Shown piece after piece: positions 1 to 5,872 of a DNA stretch of 14,899 bases. The notes under the pieces were generated by a model that saw nothing but the letters and a program-made list of their open reading frames with translations, searched no databases and was not told the DNA's origin. Source of the DNA: CAZVWV01 sp964631745 (GTDB lineage: Bacteria; Bdellovibrionota_C; UBA2361; JBGSMV01); assembly GCA_964631745.1 (NCBI GenBank), contig CAZVWV010000099.1, forward strand, positions 1 through 14,899. The letters run 5' to 3'. The position numbers and the translations under genes are program-made. How positions within the stretch are numbered: the stretch's first letter is position 1; every line of letters begins with the position of its first letter.

Positions 1-159
1 AACGGCGGCGCATATTTCGAATCCCCCTCTCTCCGTATTTTTGGCATCCTCACCTGACGGTGATGATCGCGAGAGAGAGGGGGATTTGAACCCGCCGCAA
101 CATGAACGGCGGCGCATATTTCGAATCCCCCTCTCTCCGTATTTTTGGCATCCTCACCT
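1..159. repeat. tRNA-Ser 3'-end-like repeat cluster (two direct copies, one inverted)
   Basis: A 55-base sequence at 1-55 is repeated exactly at 105-159. Each copy contains TTCGAAT, CCCCC, TCTCTCC and G in the order of a tRNA T-loop, T-stem 3' strand, acceptor 3' strand and discriminator base, and is followed by TATTTTT. Between them, about 66-100 on the minus strand carries a related version with a better T-arm (GCGGG-TTCAAAT-CCCCC). The inverted piece at 73-86 is perfectly complementary to 20-33 and 124-137. No copy has a full cloverleaf or an encoded CCA, so none is called as a tRNA gene. The 3' end of a tRNA is a common integrase target, so an attachment-site relic is plausible but not shown. 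The cluster may continue to the left of the window. Confidence 0.7.
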
Positions 160-218
160 TTGGCTGAATGAGAGTATTTTTTCAAGATCAAACTGCTCCA
201 TTAGGTTGCAATGTCTGA

Positions 219-614
219 CTAGAAAATAATTAATTCACCTTTTGGTCCGTTCATTTCAAGGTGTAGCTGCTTTATCACATCGAAGCCCAAAAGACCTGCT
301 ATTCCTTCTGCTTCAAGATTGTTAAAATCATAAACTGCTATTTCCATTTTCTTAAACTGAGTATTCAAAACATCTAAGCCAGAAATTTCAACGGAATATC
401 CCTCATCTATTGGTCCAGAAGGGCCATATGCTGTGATTCGCCTAAGTCCATCTCTCGCACTGTATCCCAGTTCTTCGATAACTGACGTAGCAATCTGTGT
501 AATAAATGCCCCAGTATCAAATACCAGCCTGATACGCTGACTACCATGCTTTCCTCTGATTCTGGCAAAAACCTGTGGAACCGATTGATTCGTGTTAAAC
601 CTAAACTTAGTCAT
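219..614 (-). CDS. Retropepsin-like aspartyl protease family protein
   Basis: This 131-residue protein looks like a single-domain retroviral-type aspartyl protease. It has hydrophobic-hydrophobic-Asp-Thr-Gly-Ala (FDTGA, residues 32-36) as the catalytic loop and a second conserved block, GLLGFDVI (107-114), which is the flap-side Gly-hydrophobic-Asp motif of bacterial gag-pol-like proteases. Members of this fold act as homodimers with one aspartate per chain; the substrate here is unknown. No signal peptide or membrane segment is visible, so it is probably cytoplasmic. Its ATG shares one base with the stop codon of the upstream gene (TAATG arrangement near 612-616), which points to translational coupling with that gene. 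The family call rests on the two motifs and the length. Confidence 0.8.
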   Translation of the reverse strand: MTKFRFNTNQSVPQVFARIRGKHGSQRIRLVFDTGAFITQIATSVIEELGYSARDGLRRITAYGPSGPIDEGYSVEISGLDVLNTQFKKMEIAVYDFNNLEAEGIAGLLGFDVIKQLHLEMNGPKGELIIF

Positions 615-880
615 TATTTACTTCCCGTGAACTGATGAAGATTAGCGTTAAAAACAGTGCCTTCAGCAAACTTGACTTCACCAGCGTAAATTACTGCCGC
701 ATCGTCCACGGGCTGATCCTGCATAATCAGTTCGTGCAAGTCTTTACGCTTCTTTGCAGAATGTCGCACTACTCCGTTGCGTGGGTCAGGCTCAAAGGGA
801 TCCCATTCGCACTCGATCAATTCCACCCACTGCTCAGGATAGCGCTTCTTAATTTCTTCCCAAGACAATTTCTCTGCCAT
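614..880 (-). CDS. Small conserved partner protein encoded with the aspartyl protease
   Basis: This 88-residue acidic protein has no recognised enzyme motif. It starts with a W-E-E-I-K-K-R-Y-P block (about residues 7-15), followed by QWVELIECEWD, a central charged segment with HSAKKRKDLHEL, and a short beta-like VIYAGE segment. From memory, small proteins with this WEEI..YP..WV pattern are often found next to retropepsin-like genes; I could not check this. The ATG at 878-880 is preceded by AGGG seven bases upstream on the minus strand. It directly precedes the protease gene and overlaps it by one base, so the two are almost certainly co-translated. A toxin-antitoxin-like or substrate/regulator role is possible, but nothing in the sequence proves it. 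Confidence 0.75.
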   Translation of the reverse strand: MAEKLSWEEIKKRYPEQWVELIECEWDPFEPDPRNGVVRHSAKKRKDLHELIMQDQPVDDAAVIYAGEVKFAEGTVFNANLHQFTGSK

Positions 881-914
881 ATGAATTCCCTAAAAATTAA
901 AGCTATCTTACTAT

Positions 915-920
915 ATTATA
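915..920 (-). promoter_or_regulatory. Candidate -10 element for the small partner/protease operon
   Basis: The minus strand reads TATAAT here, about 35 bases upstream of the ATG at 880. This would give a leader of roughly 26 bases containing the AGGG ribosome site. No good -35 box is seen at 17 bases, so only the -10 element is called. Confidence 0.4.
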
Positions 921-968
921 GAGCAGACGAAAAAGCTCTTAGAAATTCGACCATAGCCGACCCAGCCA

Positions 969-1292
969 TCAAATTTGGTCTCTATCATCTATTTCTGTTG
1001 GCTGTTCCACTGCTACCCAGTGCCGCATCCAGCGCGCCTTAACGAACGACACTGAGAGTGTAGAAAGCAAATATCCTACCGTGGGAATTAGCGCGCTCTT
1101 CCAATAATCGACAACGCCGATTAAAGACAGAGCCAATGACGCAATTACATAAGTCAGAATTAATATGACACCGCGCCTGGTTTTGCTTGTCTCCCAAGCT
1201 TTATCCAGCTCGACTCTTTGGTTGCGCCCCTGCATCTCGCTTAGCGCGCGCTCAAGCGCAACCGTGCGCAGTTCTAGATCTTGATCTGCCAT
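969..1292 (-). CDS. Small two-helix membrane protein
   Basis: This 107-residue protein has an amphipathic, Leu/Glu-rich N-terminal part (about 5-30, possible coiled coil). Two hydrophobic segments follow at about 41-60 (GVILILTYVIASLALSLIGV) and 67-84, joined by a short loop, then a basic and finally acidic tail. It is probably an inner-membrane protein with both ends on the same side. I chose the ATG at 1292 because GGGAG lies eight bases upstream; an in-frame TTG at 1325 would add 11 residues but has no ribosome site. The ETSKTRR...YVIASL pattern resembles small uncharacterised membrane proteins seen in many Gram-negative genomes. The function is unknown. Confidence 0.7.
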   Translation of the reverse strand: MADQDLELRTVALERALSEMQGRNQRVELDKAWETSKTRRGVILILTYVIASLALSLIGVVDYWKSALIPTVGYLLSTLSVSFVKARWMRHWVAVEQPTEIDDRDQI

Positions 1293-1381
1293 GGAAATCT
1301 CCCGCCCCAGCACAACTTGGGTCAAATCCGCACGGCAAGGATATCAAAACGATGGAAGATCTCAACCAGATCTCGGAAGAG

Positions 1382-1412
1382 AGTGCCAGCTCATGAGCTA
1401 GCAGCTGGCACT
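1382..1412 (-). terminator. Hairpin downstream of flgM (terminator-like, no T-run)
   Basis: AGTGCCAGCT (1382-1391) and AGCTGGCACT (1403-1412) form a perfect 10-bp stem with an 11-base loop. It begins about 10 bases past the flgM stop on the minus strand. No T-tract follows, so it may be an mRNA 3' end stabiliser or a weak or Rho-assisted terminator rather than a canonical one. Confidence 0.4.
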
Positions 1413-1422
1413 TCATCCGAGA

Positions 1423-1698
1423 TTAGGCGAATAGCTCTCTGGCTACGGCCTCAGCAACTTTAGTTGAGTCAGGCTTGTAAGTGCCTTCTGTAACCTGCTT
1501 TTTTAGCTCGGCTACACGGTCACTTCTGCTTCTATCGCTGCGAACTTCGCTTGCGCTAGAACCGAAGCCAGGCGCTAGCGACACAGCCGGAGAGTTCTGC
1601 GCCACAGCGCTTTGCTCTGCCTGCTTTACCTGACTATTTTCTGCTGAAGATGATTGATGAAACGCTCTGAGTAAGCGTGATACTTTGTCAACACCCAT
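1423..1698 (-). CDS. flgM: FlgM-like anti-sigma-28 factor
   Basis: This 91-residue protein has a low-complexity Ser/Ala/Gln-rich N-terminal half, as expected for the unfolded part of FlgM. Its C-terminal block is typical of the family: SDRVAELKKQVTEGTYKPD (about 59-77), followed by VAEAVARELFA. FlgM holds the flagellar sigma factor FliA inactive until the hook is finished, when it is exported. The ATG at 1698 is chosen because GAGG lies eight bases upstream; an in-frame TTG at 1719 is a worse start. No other flagellar gene lies in the window, so it stands apart from any flagellar operon visible here. Family assignment is fairly secure; the target sigma factor is inferred. Confidence 0.8.
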   Translation of the reverse strand: MGVDKVSRLLRAFHQSSSAENSQVKQAEQSAVAQNSPAVSLAPGFGSSASEVRSDRSRSDRVAELKKQVTEGTYKPDSTKVAEAVARELFA

Positions 1699-1722
1699 GA
1701 CACACCTCGTCCTTGACAAATT

Positions 1723-1772
1723 GGATTCTGGAGCGAGACAAGAAGGAATTTCCTTGCGTACTCCGGAATCAG
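1723..1772. repeat. Imperfect inverted repeat in the flgM leader
   Basis: GATTCTGGAG near 1724-1733 and CTCCGGAATC near 1761-1770 are complementary except at one position. They enclose a second small complementary pair (AAGGAA / TTTCCTT). On the minus strand this falls in the 5' leader of flgM, shortly before its ribosome site, so it could shape flgM translation. No function is demonstrated. Confidence 0.4.
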
Positions 1773-1831
1773 AATCAAGAGTCCTTTCCAGCCATCCATG
1801 GCCAACGACGAGAATCCTTTCTGCAAAGGAA

Positions 1832-1859
1832 TGTTCGGTAACTCCGGTATAAATCTTTA
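1832..1859 (-). promoter_or_regulatory. Possible sigma-28-like promoter of flgM
   Basis: On the minus strand TAAAGATT (1859-1852) is followed after 12 bases by ACCGAACA (1839-1832). The sigma-28 consensus is TAAAGTTT, 11 bases, GCCGATAA. The -35 half matches at 7 of 8 positions; the -10 half matches at about 5 of 8, including the CCGA core, and the spacer is one base long. FlgM genes are commonly under sigma-28 control, which makes the match more credible, but the leader would be long (about 130 bases). Confidence 0.3.
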
Positions 1860-1900
1860 GTGGAATCTATTAGGGGACAAGCATGCGATTATACTTATCT

Positions 1901-1913
1901 TTTAGCGGCTAAA
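1901..1913. promoter_or_regulatory. Short palindrome between divergent flgM and rlmH
   Basis: TTTAG-CGG-CTAAA is a perfect 5-bp dyad in the divergent control region. It lies just upstream of the candidate rlmH promoter and about 10 bases from a minus-strand TATAAT (1888-1893). It could be an operator; no known regulator site is recognised. Confidence 0.25.
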
Positions 1914-1916
1914 CGG

Positions 1917-1946
1917 TTAGACATTCACCCGCGTAAGATCTAGGCT
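1917..1946 (+). promoter_or_regulatory. Weak candidate promoter of rlmH
   Basis: TTAGAC (1917-1922), an 18-base gap and TAGGCT (1941-1946) give a weak sigma-70-like promoter. Transcription would start about five bases before the rlmH ATG at 1958. No Shine-Dalgarno sequence is present upstream of that ATG, which fits a very short or absent leader. Confidence 0.3.
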
Positions 1947-1957
1947 TGCGCTAGACT

Positions 1958-2425
1958 ATGAAAACTAAAATCCTCTGCTTTGGAAAATTGAAAGAAAAAG
2001 CGCTCTTGGGACTCCAAGACCAATACTTAGTGCGATTAAGGAGTTTGCTTGAGGTTTCCGTTACAGAGATTGATTCAAGTAAGTATTCTAAGCTCCCGGA
2101 AAATGAGTTAAAGAAGAAAGAGTGTCAATTACTGCTCGAAAAAATAGAAGAGTCAGACCTGCTTGTGTTGCTGGATGAAAACGGGAAAGAGCTGAGCTCT
2201 CTAGATTTTGCTACCTCTCTTACTAAATGGCAAAGATCCGGAAAGAAAAACTTGGTTTTTGCCCTCGGTGGCGCCTTTGGATGGGCGTCGGCAGCACATG
2301 ATCGTGCGGACTTTGTACTAGCGCTCTCAAAGATGACTTTTACCTATCAATTTGCGCGAGTAGCTTTAATTGAGCAGGTTTATAGAGCCATCTCGATAAA
2401 TAAGGGCCTGCCGTATCATAAATAA
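1958..2425 (+). CDS. rlmH: 23S rRNA pseudouridine-1915 N3-methyltransferase RlmH
   Basis: RlmH is a SPOUT-family enzyme that methylates N3 of pseudouridine 1915 in 23S rRNA helix 69, using S-adenosylmethionine on assembled 70S ribosomes. The protein is 155 residues, the usual family length. The Gly-rich knot segment FALGGAFGW (about 101-109) corresponds to the SAM-binding turn, LSKMTFTYQFARVALIEQVYRA matches the C-terminal knot helix, and the protein ends in GLPYHK, matching the conserved C-terminal Tyr-His-basic ending. Most family members have GGPEG or GGAxG in the knot, so this copy is slightly unusual but intact. The gene stands alone, divergent from flgM. Confidence 0.95.
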   Translation: MKTKILCFGKLKEKALLGLQDQYLVRLRSLLEVSVTEIDSSKYSKLPENELKKKECQLLLEKIEESDLLVLLDENGKELSSLDFATSLTKWQRSGKKNLVFALGGAFGWASAAHDRADFVLALSKMTFTYQFARVALIEQVYRAISINKGLPYHK

Positions 2426-2430
2426 TTTTC

Positions 2431-2460
2431 TTAGACTGGAACGCATTTGTCATCTATAAT
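2431..2460 (+). promoter_or_regulatory. Sigma-70-like promoter giving a leaderless YbjN-like mRNA
   Basis: TTAGAC (2431-2436), an 18-base spacer and a perfect TATAAT (2455-2460) lie right before the ATG at 2467. The expected start of transcription, 6-7 bases after the -10 box, is at or next to the A of the ATG. No Shine-Dalgarno sequence can fit in the six remaining bases, so the mRNA is probably leaderless. Confidence 0.65.
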
Positions 2461-2466
2461 CACCCG

Positions 2467-2952
2467 ATGGGCAAAGTTAAAAATTTCGCAGCATTAAACA
2501 TACGAAAACTGACCGGCGGGAAGGATCCCGTGCGCTTGGTTGAAGAATTCATTATGCGGCAGGGATTCGATCCCGCTGAAAGCGCCAAAGAGAAGAATGC
2601 CGACAATGCCCGCTGGTTGGTGGCCTTGGGAAAAGGCGAGGATCTTGAGATTTTGGTCGAAGGCGTAAAGCAGGCCTCGGAGACCACTATCTATATGGGA
2701 GTAAACGTGTGTGTGGTGCCGCTCAGGAATTCGACTGACGTGTTGGTCGCAGCGTTGGAAATCGCAGATGGTCTTGTAGGCATTAAAGTGAGCTTGGTCG
2801 GACACTTCTTAGTGCTTAGCGCCACACTCGGCGCTGCGGGCACTACCATTGAAGATCTTGAGTATCACTTCAAACTCATCGAAGCTCAGGAGAGTTGGTT
2901 TAGGGACGCCTTGGCTGACGAGCTTGGATGGCAGTCGTTAACTAGTGAATGA
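2467..2952 (+). CDS. YbjN / type III secretion chaperone-fold domain protein
   Basis: This 161-residue soluble protein has an N-terminal helical part (residues 20-50, with VRLVEEFIMRQG) and a beta-rich middle (about 61-120). It ends in helices that include IEDLEYHFKLIEAQESWFRDAL (about 129-150). The alternation of short strands, the VSLVGHFLVLSATLG segment and the final aromatic-acidic helix resemble the YbjN/class I secretion-chaperone fold, which usually mediates protein-protein contacts. No catalytic motif, signal peptide or membrane segment is visible. It converges with the helicase gene across a structured gap. The family call is by pattern and could be wrong; that it is a real protein is much more certain. 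Confidence 0.6.
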   Translation: MGKVKNFAALNIRKLTGGKDPVRLVEEFIMRQGFDPAESAKEKNADNARWLVALGKGEDLEILVEGVKQASETTIYMGVNVCVVPLRNSTDVLVAALEIADGLVGIKVSLVGHFLVLSATLGAAGTTIEDLEYHFKLIEAQESWFRDALADELGWQSLTSE

Positions 2953-3021
2953 GTCTTACGGTGAGGCTATCGCCTGACTCTGTAGTATTTGCTCAAAAAC
3001 CCCGGGCGAAGCAGGAATATA

Positions 3022-3080
3022 ATCCTAGAAAGAGCAGTCATCTCCGTCACCGTAGTAGATTCTACTGCTCTTTCTAGGAT
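3022..3080. repeat. Perfect 17-bp inverted repeat
   Basis: Left arm 3022-3038 and right arm 3064-3080 are exact reverse complements around a 25-base centre. Mismatched A/A at 3021/3081 is followed by five more pairs (AATAT / ATATT). The right half also holds a competing tiny hairpin, AGTAGA-T-TCTACT (3054-3066), so two folds exclude each other. No T-run follows on either strand. Confidence 0.8.
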
Positions 3081-3101
3081 AATATTAAAAAATATTAAGT
3101 A

Positions 3102-3238
3102 GCGCCGTCGACTGGGCGGCCGGTGTGCATAGTGGCACTGCTTTTTAGGGCGTAGCCGCCACCTGTTCGCGCTTGGTGCTGCCTATCGCCCTAATATTTC
3201 GTGCCACTTCTCGACACCGGCCGACGAGTCGTCGGCGC
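3102..3238. repeat. Long imperfect palindrome (about 137 bases)
   Basis: The outer arms run from GCGCCG (3102) to GTGGCAC (3138) and from GTGCCAC (3201) to CGGCGC (3238). They share an uninterrupted CGGCCGGTGT / ACACCGGCCG core. An inner stem begins AGGGCG (3147-3152) and closes with CGCCCT (3187-3192), leaving an 11-base loop, TGTTCGCGCTT. It is far larger than an ordinary intrinsic terminator and has no T-tract. Confidence 0.75.
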
Positions 3239-3301
3239 TCCGAATATTCTCTACACCGCGTTTGCCGTTTGTCCGGGGCTTTTGAGCAGTCACACTCTAT
3301 A

Positions 3302-3318
3302 TATCTATTCTATAGATA
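3302..3318. repeat. Short perfect dyad over the helicase stop codon
   Basis: TATCTAT and ATAGATA are separated by TCT, forming a 7-bp dyad that covers the helicase stop codon at 3310-3312. It is AT-rich and would be weak as RNA. Confidence 0.4.
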
Positions 3319-5556
3319 AGAGAGAAATTTTTTATTACGCTTCTTATCAGGCGACCTGGCCGGCACACTCTCAGACTCTTTCTCAGGATAAACAGGATCA
3401 ACCAGATCGTATTCTATCTCCGTCGCCATCTCGTTCTCCACTTCCTTCCCTATTTCCGACCCACCCGTTTGAAAATCATTTCCTACAGCATAAGAGTCAG
3501 AGGAGCTCCAGCCGATAAAATGGGGGCCGCGGTGATCTAGTAAACCTTCGGGCAGATCGAAGGCGAATCTGCTTACATCCCGAAATGCGCCAAATCCAGA
3601 TCCTGAGAACATTCCTCTTGAATATGCGCGCGTAATATAGAGCCGTTCCATAGCGCGCGTGATGCCGACGTAGCAGAGTCGACGTTCCTCGTCCACACCG
3701 GCAGAGTCGTTGATCGAGAGATAGTGCGGTAACAACCCCTCTTCCAACCCAGTCAAAAATACCACCGGGAATTCAAGCCCTTTGGCCAGATGTAATGTCA
3801 TCAGAGTGACCATCTCTTTGGTGGCTTCCCCGCTCGAATTAATGCTGCGGTTGGACTGGTCTTTCTCTTCCGACATATCTCCACCTGAGGCCAGGGAGAC
3901 CCGATCCAGAAATTTCTTTAAGACCTCGAAATTTTCCTCATCCCTAGATTCAAGCGCTCTGCCGATGGCCTCTAACTCCATCAAGTTTTCAAGGCGGGAA
4001 ACAGCTTGCGGATCTTTAGAGGCCTTTAGCGTGCCGTCGTAATCCGTGAGATTAATTACAGTCCTAATCAGCTCCGACAAAGCGCATTTTCGGGCTGCTT
4101 CGCGTAGCGCTTCCATAATTTCCACAAAACCACGCACCGGATTGCTGCGCTTGGCGATTTCGGTTGAGGCGCTTAACAAAGTAATCGAGCGCTCACTGGC
4201 CAAAGAGAGTATAGATCGCAAGGTTTGCGGACCGATGCCTCGCGGGGGGGTATTAACAGCGCGCACAAAAGCCTGGCTGTCTGATTCATTCACCAAAAGC
4301 CGCAAAAACGCCAGAATATCTTTGACCTCTTTACGTTCGTAAAATTTAAGTCCGCCAAAGATACGGTAAGGGATAGAAGCGTTCATTAGAGCTTCTTCAA
4401 TCGCGCGCGACTGCGCGTTGGTTCGATAAAATATAGCCACACTGTTTAACGAGAGGCCCGCGCCCTTAAACTCGGAGATCTCACCCGCGATAAATCTGGC
4501 CTCTTCAATCTCATCATCCCCCAGAAATGTGGCGATCTTCGCGCCCGTGCCTTTCTCGGTCCAAAGTTTCTTTGGCTTGCGTGCTTGGTTCTTCTTAATT
4601 ACTTCGTGAGCGCACTCTAAAATAGCAGCGCTGGATCTGTAATTTTGTTCAAGCGTAACAACTTTGGTTTCCGGGAAATCTTTTTCAAAATCCAAAATAT
4701 TTCTGATATCAGCGCCGCGAAAAGCATAGATGGACTGGTCATCGTCTCCGACAACTAAGATGTTACGATGTTCAGAAACCAGCATATGAGTGAACATATA
4801 CTGCACGAGATTTGTGTCCTGGAACTCATCAACCAAAACAAACTGAAAGGCCCTGCGATAATTTGCGAGCACAGTGGGATGCTTCTTGAAAATCAGCACT
4901 ATATTCATCAAGAGGTCGCCAAAATCCATAGCGTCGGATTTCATCAAGGCCTCTTGATAGCGCCGATAGAGCTCGGCGGTCATATCTTCTTGCTGATTCG
5001 GTTTCCGAAACTGGGCCTTACCAACCTTTTCAAAATATTCGCTGGGAAGAATAAGATTGTTCTTGGCGTGGTCGATACTCTGTTGCAAGGCGCGTAAGTT
5101 AAATTCCTTGTCCTTTAAGCCGGCTTCTTTTACGACCTCTTTAAGCAACCCACGCGAATCTTGGTCGTCATAAATGGTATAGGCGTTTGAATATCCCAAC
5201 AGGTGCGCGTGCTGCCTTAACATTCGCGCAGCGCCGGAATGAAAAGTTGACACCCAGAGCCGCTCGGCATCGGTGCCCAACATCTTGTACAAGCGCCCGC
5301 GCATCTCCTGCGTGGCTTTGTTTGTAAAGGTTACGGCGAGAATACGCTCAGGTCTAACGCCATGCCCTAAAACAAGATGCGCGATGCGCCGCGTTAGAAT
5401 TCTGGTTTTGCCGCTCCCCGCTCCCGCCAAGACGAGGATGGGGCCCATATGATGCTTAACGGCTTCAAGTTGGGGAGGGTTTAAGTCGCTTAGGACTTCA
5501 GAGAGTTTACTGCTTTGGGTTGTCCTTCCGTTTATCACCGGTGAATTCTTTCCCAT
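3310..5556 (-). CDS. uvrD: UvrD/PcrA-type superfamily 1 DNA helicase
   Basis: This 748-residue protein is a 3'-5' ATP-dependent DNA helicase of the UvrD/PcrA/Rep family, used in nucleotide excision repair, mismatch repair and removal of proteins from DNA. All motifs are present in order: Q motif LNPPQ (25-29), Walker A AGAGSGKT (44-51), motif Ia TFTNKA (76-81), motif II DEFQDTN (243-249), motif III DDDQSIYAFRGAD (271-283), motif IV LEQNYRSS, motif V TLHLAKGLEFPVVF and motif VI YVGITRAMERLY. The C-terminal tail is acidic and then basic (PDKKRNKKFLSYL), as in the PcrA/UvrD tail that contacts RNA polymerase. The ATG at 5556 has no Shine-Dalgarno sequence. The gene is alone, flanked on both sides by hairpin-rich gaps. 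UvrD versus PcrA cannot be separated from sequence alone. Confidence 0.95.
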   Translation of the reverse strand: MGKNSPVINGRTTQSSKLSEVLSDLNPPQLEAVKHHMGPILVLAGAGSGKTRILTRRIAHLVLGHGVRPERILAVTFTNKATQEMRGRLYKMLGTDAERLWVSTFHSGAARMLRQHAHLLGYSNAYTIYDDQDSRGLLKEVVKEAGLKDKEFNLRALQQSIDHAKNNLILPSEYFEKVGKAQFRKPNQQEDMTAELYRRYQEALMKSDAMDFGDLLMNIVLIFKKHPTVLANYRRAFQFVLVDEFQDTNLVQYMFTHMLVSEHRNILVVGDDDQSIYAFRGADIRNILDFEKDFPETKVVTLEQNYRSSAAILECAHEVIKKNQARKPKKLWTEKGTGAKIATFLGDDEIEEARFIAGEISEFKGAGLSLNSVAIFYRTNAQSRAIEEALMNASIPYRIFGGLKFYERKEVKDILAFLRLLVNESDSQAFVRAVNTPPRGIGPQTLRSILSLASERSITLLSASTEIAKRSNPVRGFVEIMEALREAARKCALSELIRTVINLTDYDGTLKASKDPQAVSRLENLMELEAIGRALESRDEENFEVLKKFLDRVSLASGGDMSEEKDQSNRSINSSGEATKEMVTLMTLHLAKGLEFPVVFLTGLEEGLLPHYLSINDSAGVDEERRLCYVGITRAMERLYITRAYSRGMFSGSGFGAFRDVSRFAFDLPEGLLDHRGPHFIGWSSSDSYAVGNDFQTGGSEIGKEVENEMATEIEYDLVDPVYPEKESESVPARSPDKKRNKKFLSYL

Positions 5557-5625
5557 AATTTAGACAATGTACAGGGCATTGAAGGGTCATTCACCGTAGC
5601 GCGAAGAGCTTCCAATGCAACTGAA

Positions 5626-5662
5626 GCCCAAGACAAAGACTGTATCGGTCTTTATCTTGAGC
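5626..5662. repeat. Hairpin in the helicase upstream region
   Basis: GCCCAAGACAAAGAC and GTCTTTATCTTGAGC pair at 13 of 15 positions around a 7-base loop. On the minus strand this sits about 70-105 bases upstream of the helicase start codon, where it could be a leader structure. No T-run follows on either side. Confidence 0.5.
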
Positions 5663-5783
5663 CCCCATCGCAAAGTTCAAGAGTTATAGCTAGAGTAGTG
5701 ATTCTAACGCTACCTTACAACCGCGGGGTGAACCTTGCGATCAGCAAGGAGAGGGGCCGGCCCCTGGCCCAAGCGGCGAGCGG

Positions 5784-5872
5784 AAAAAACCTAGTCTAGT
5801 GTTTCGCTCTCCGCCGCTGGCATTATTGTATAGCTACTTGGTTGTATAGCTACTTGCGAAACACTAGACTAG
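5784..5872 (-). terminator. Intrinsic terminator of the 75-residue membrane-protein gene
   Basis: The arms 5856-5872 and 5791-5807 are a perfect 17-bp inverted repeat. On the minus strand the second arm is followed directly by GTTTTTTCC (T-run at about 5784-5789), as in a Rho-independent terminator. It starts six bases past the stop codon at 5878. The loop is unusually long (48 bases) and contains a 15-base sequence, TTGTATAGCTACTTG, repeated at 5826-5840 and 5842-5856. Confidence 0.75.

Larger units (their letters stand above)
2991..3287. repeat. Nested inverted-repeat element between convergent genes
   Basis: This gene-free stretch has three levels of symmetry. The ends, GCTCAAAAACCCCGG (2991-3005) and CCGGGGCTTTTGAGC (3273-3287), are complementary at 14 of 15 positions. 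Inside is a perfect 17-bp inverted repeat (3022-3038 with 3064-3080), which extends by five more pairs across one mismatch. A second, imperfect palindrome follows: arms at 3102-3138 and 3201-3238, with an inner stem at 3147-3163 and 3175-3192. As RNA it could fold as a closing stem with two long arms. Possible identities are a small non-autonomous mobile element, a structured RNA or an elaborate bidirectional terminator. No clear flanking duplication and no open reading frame with family features are seen. Confidence 0.7.

Noticed and set aside
1..100. A complete tRNA-Ser gene at the left edge
   Set aside because: Only the T-loop and 3' acceptor strand can be recognised. There is no anticodon arm, D-arm or matching 5' acceptor strand, and the T-stem is broken in both plus-strand copies.
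219..880. Classical type II toxin-antitoxin pair
   Set aside because: The gene arrangement is similar, but neither protein resembles a known toxin or DNA-binding antitoxin, and one has a protease active-site motif.
635..1042. Plus-strand open frame of 135 codons
   Set aside because: It runs antisense through the well-supported small partner gene and its control region, and has no protein-family features.
1626..1826. Minus-strand open frame of 66 codons overlapping flgM
   Set aside because: It overlaps flgM in another frame and covers its leader hairpin; no domain or ribosome site supports it.
3022..3080. Simple intrinsic terminator between the convergent genes
   Set aside because: The 17-bp stem is strong but neither strand has a T-run after it, and the loop is 25 bases long.
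3102..3238. Integron attC site
   Set aside because: A long imperfect palindrome resembles attC in size, but the GTTRRRY and RYYYAAC core sites are not at its ends and no cassette-like genes flank it.
2991..3287. RNase P RNA, tmRNA or 6S RNA
   Set aside because: The long stems suggested a structural RNA, but the conserved core sequences of RNase P and the tRNA-like ends of tmRNA are absent, and the layout of two side arms does not match 6S RNA.
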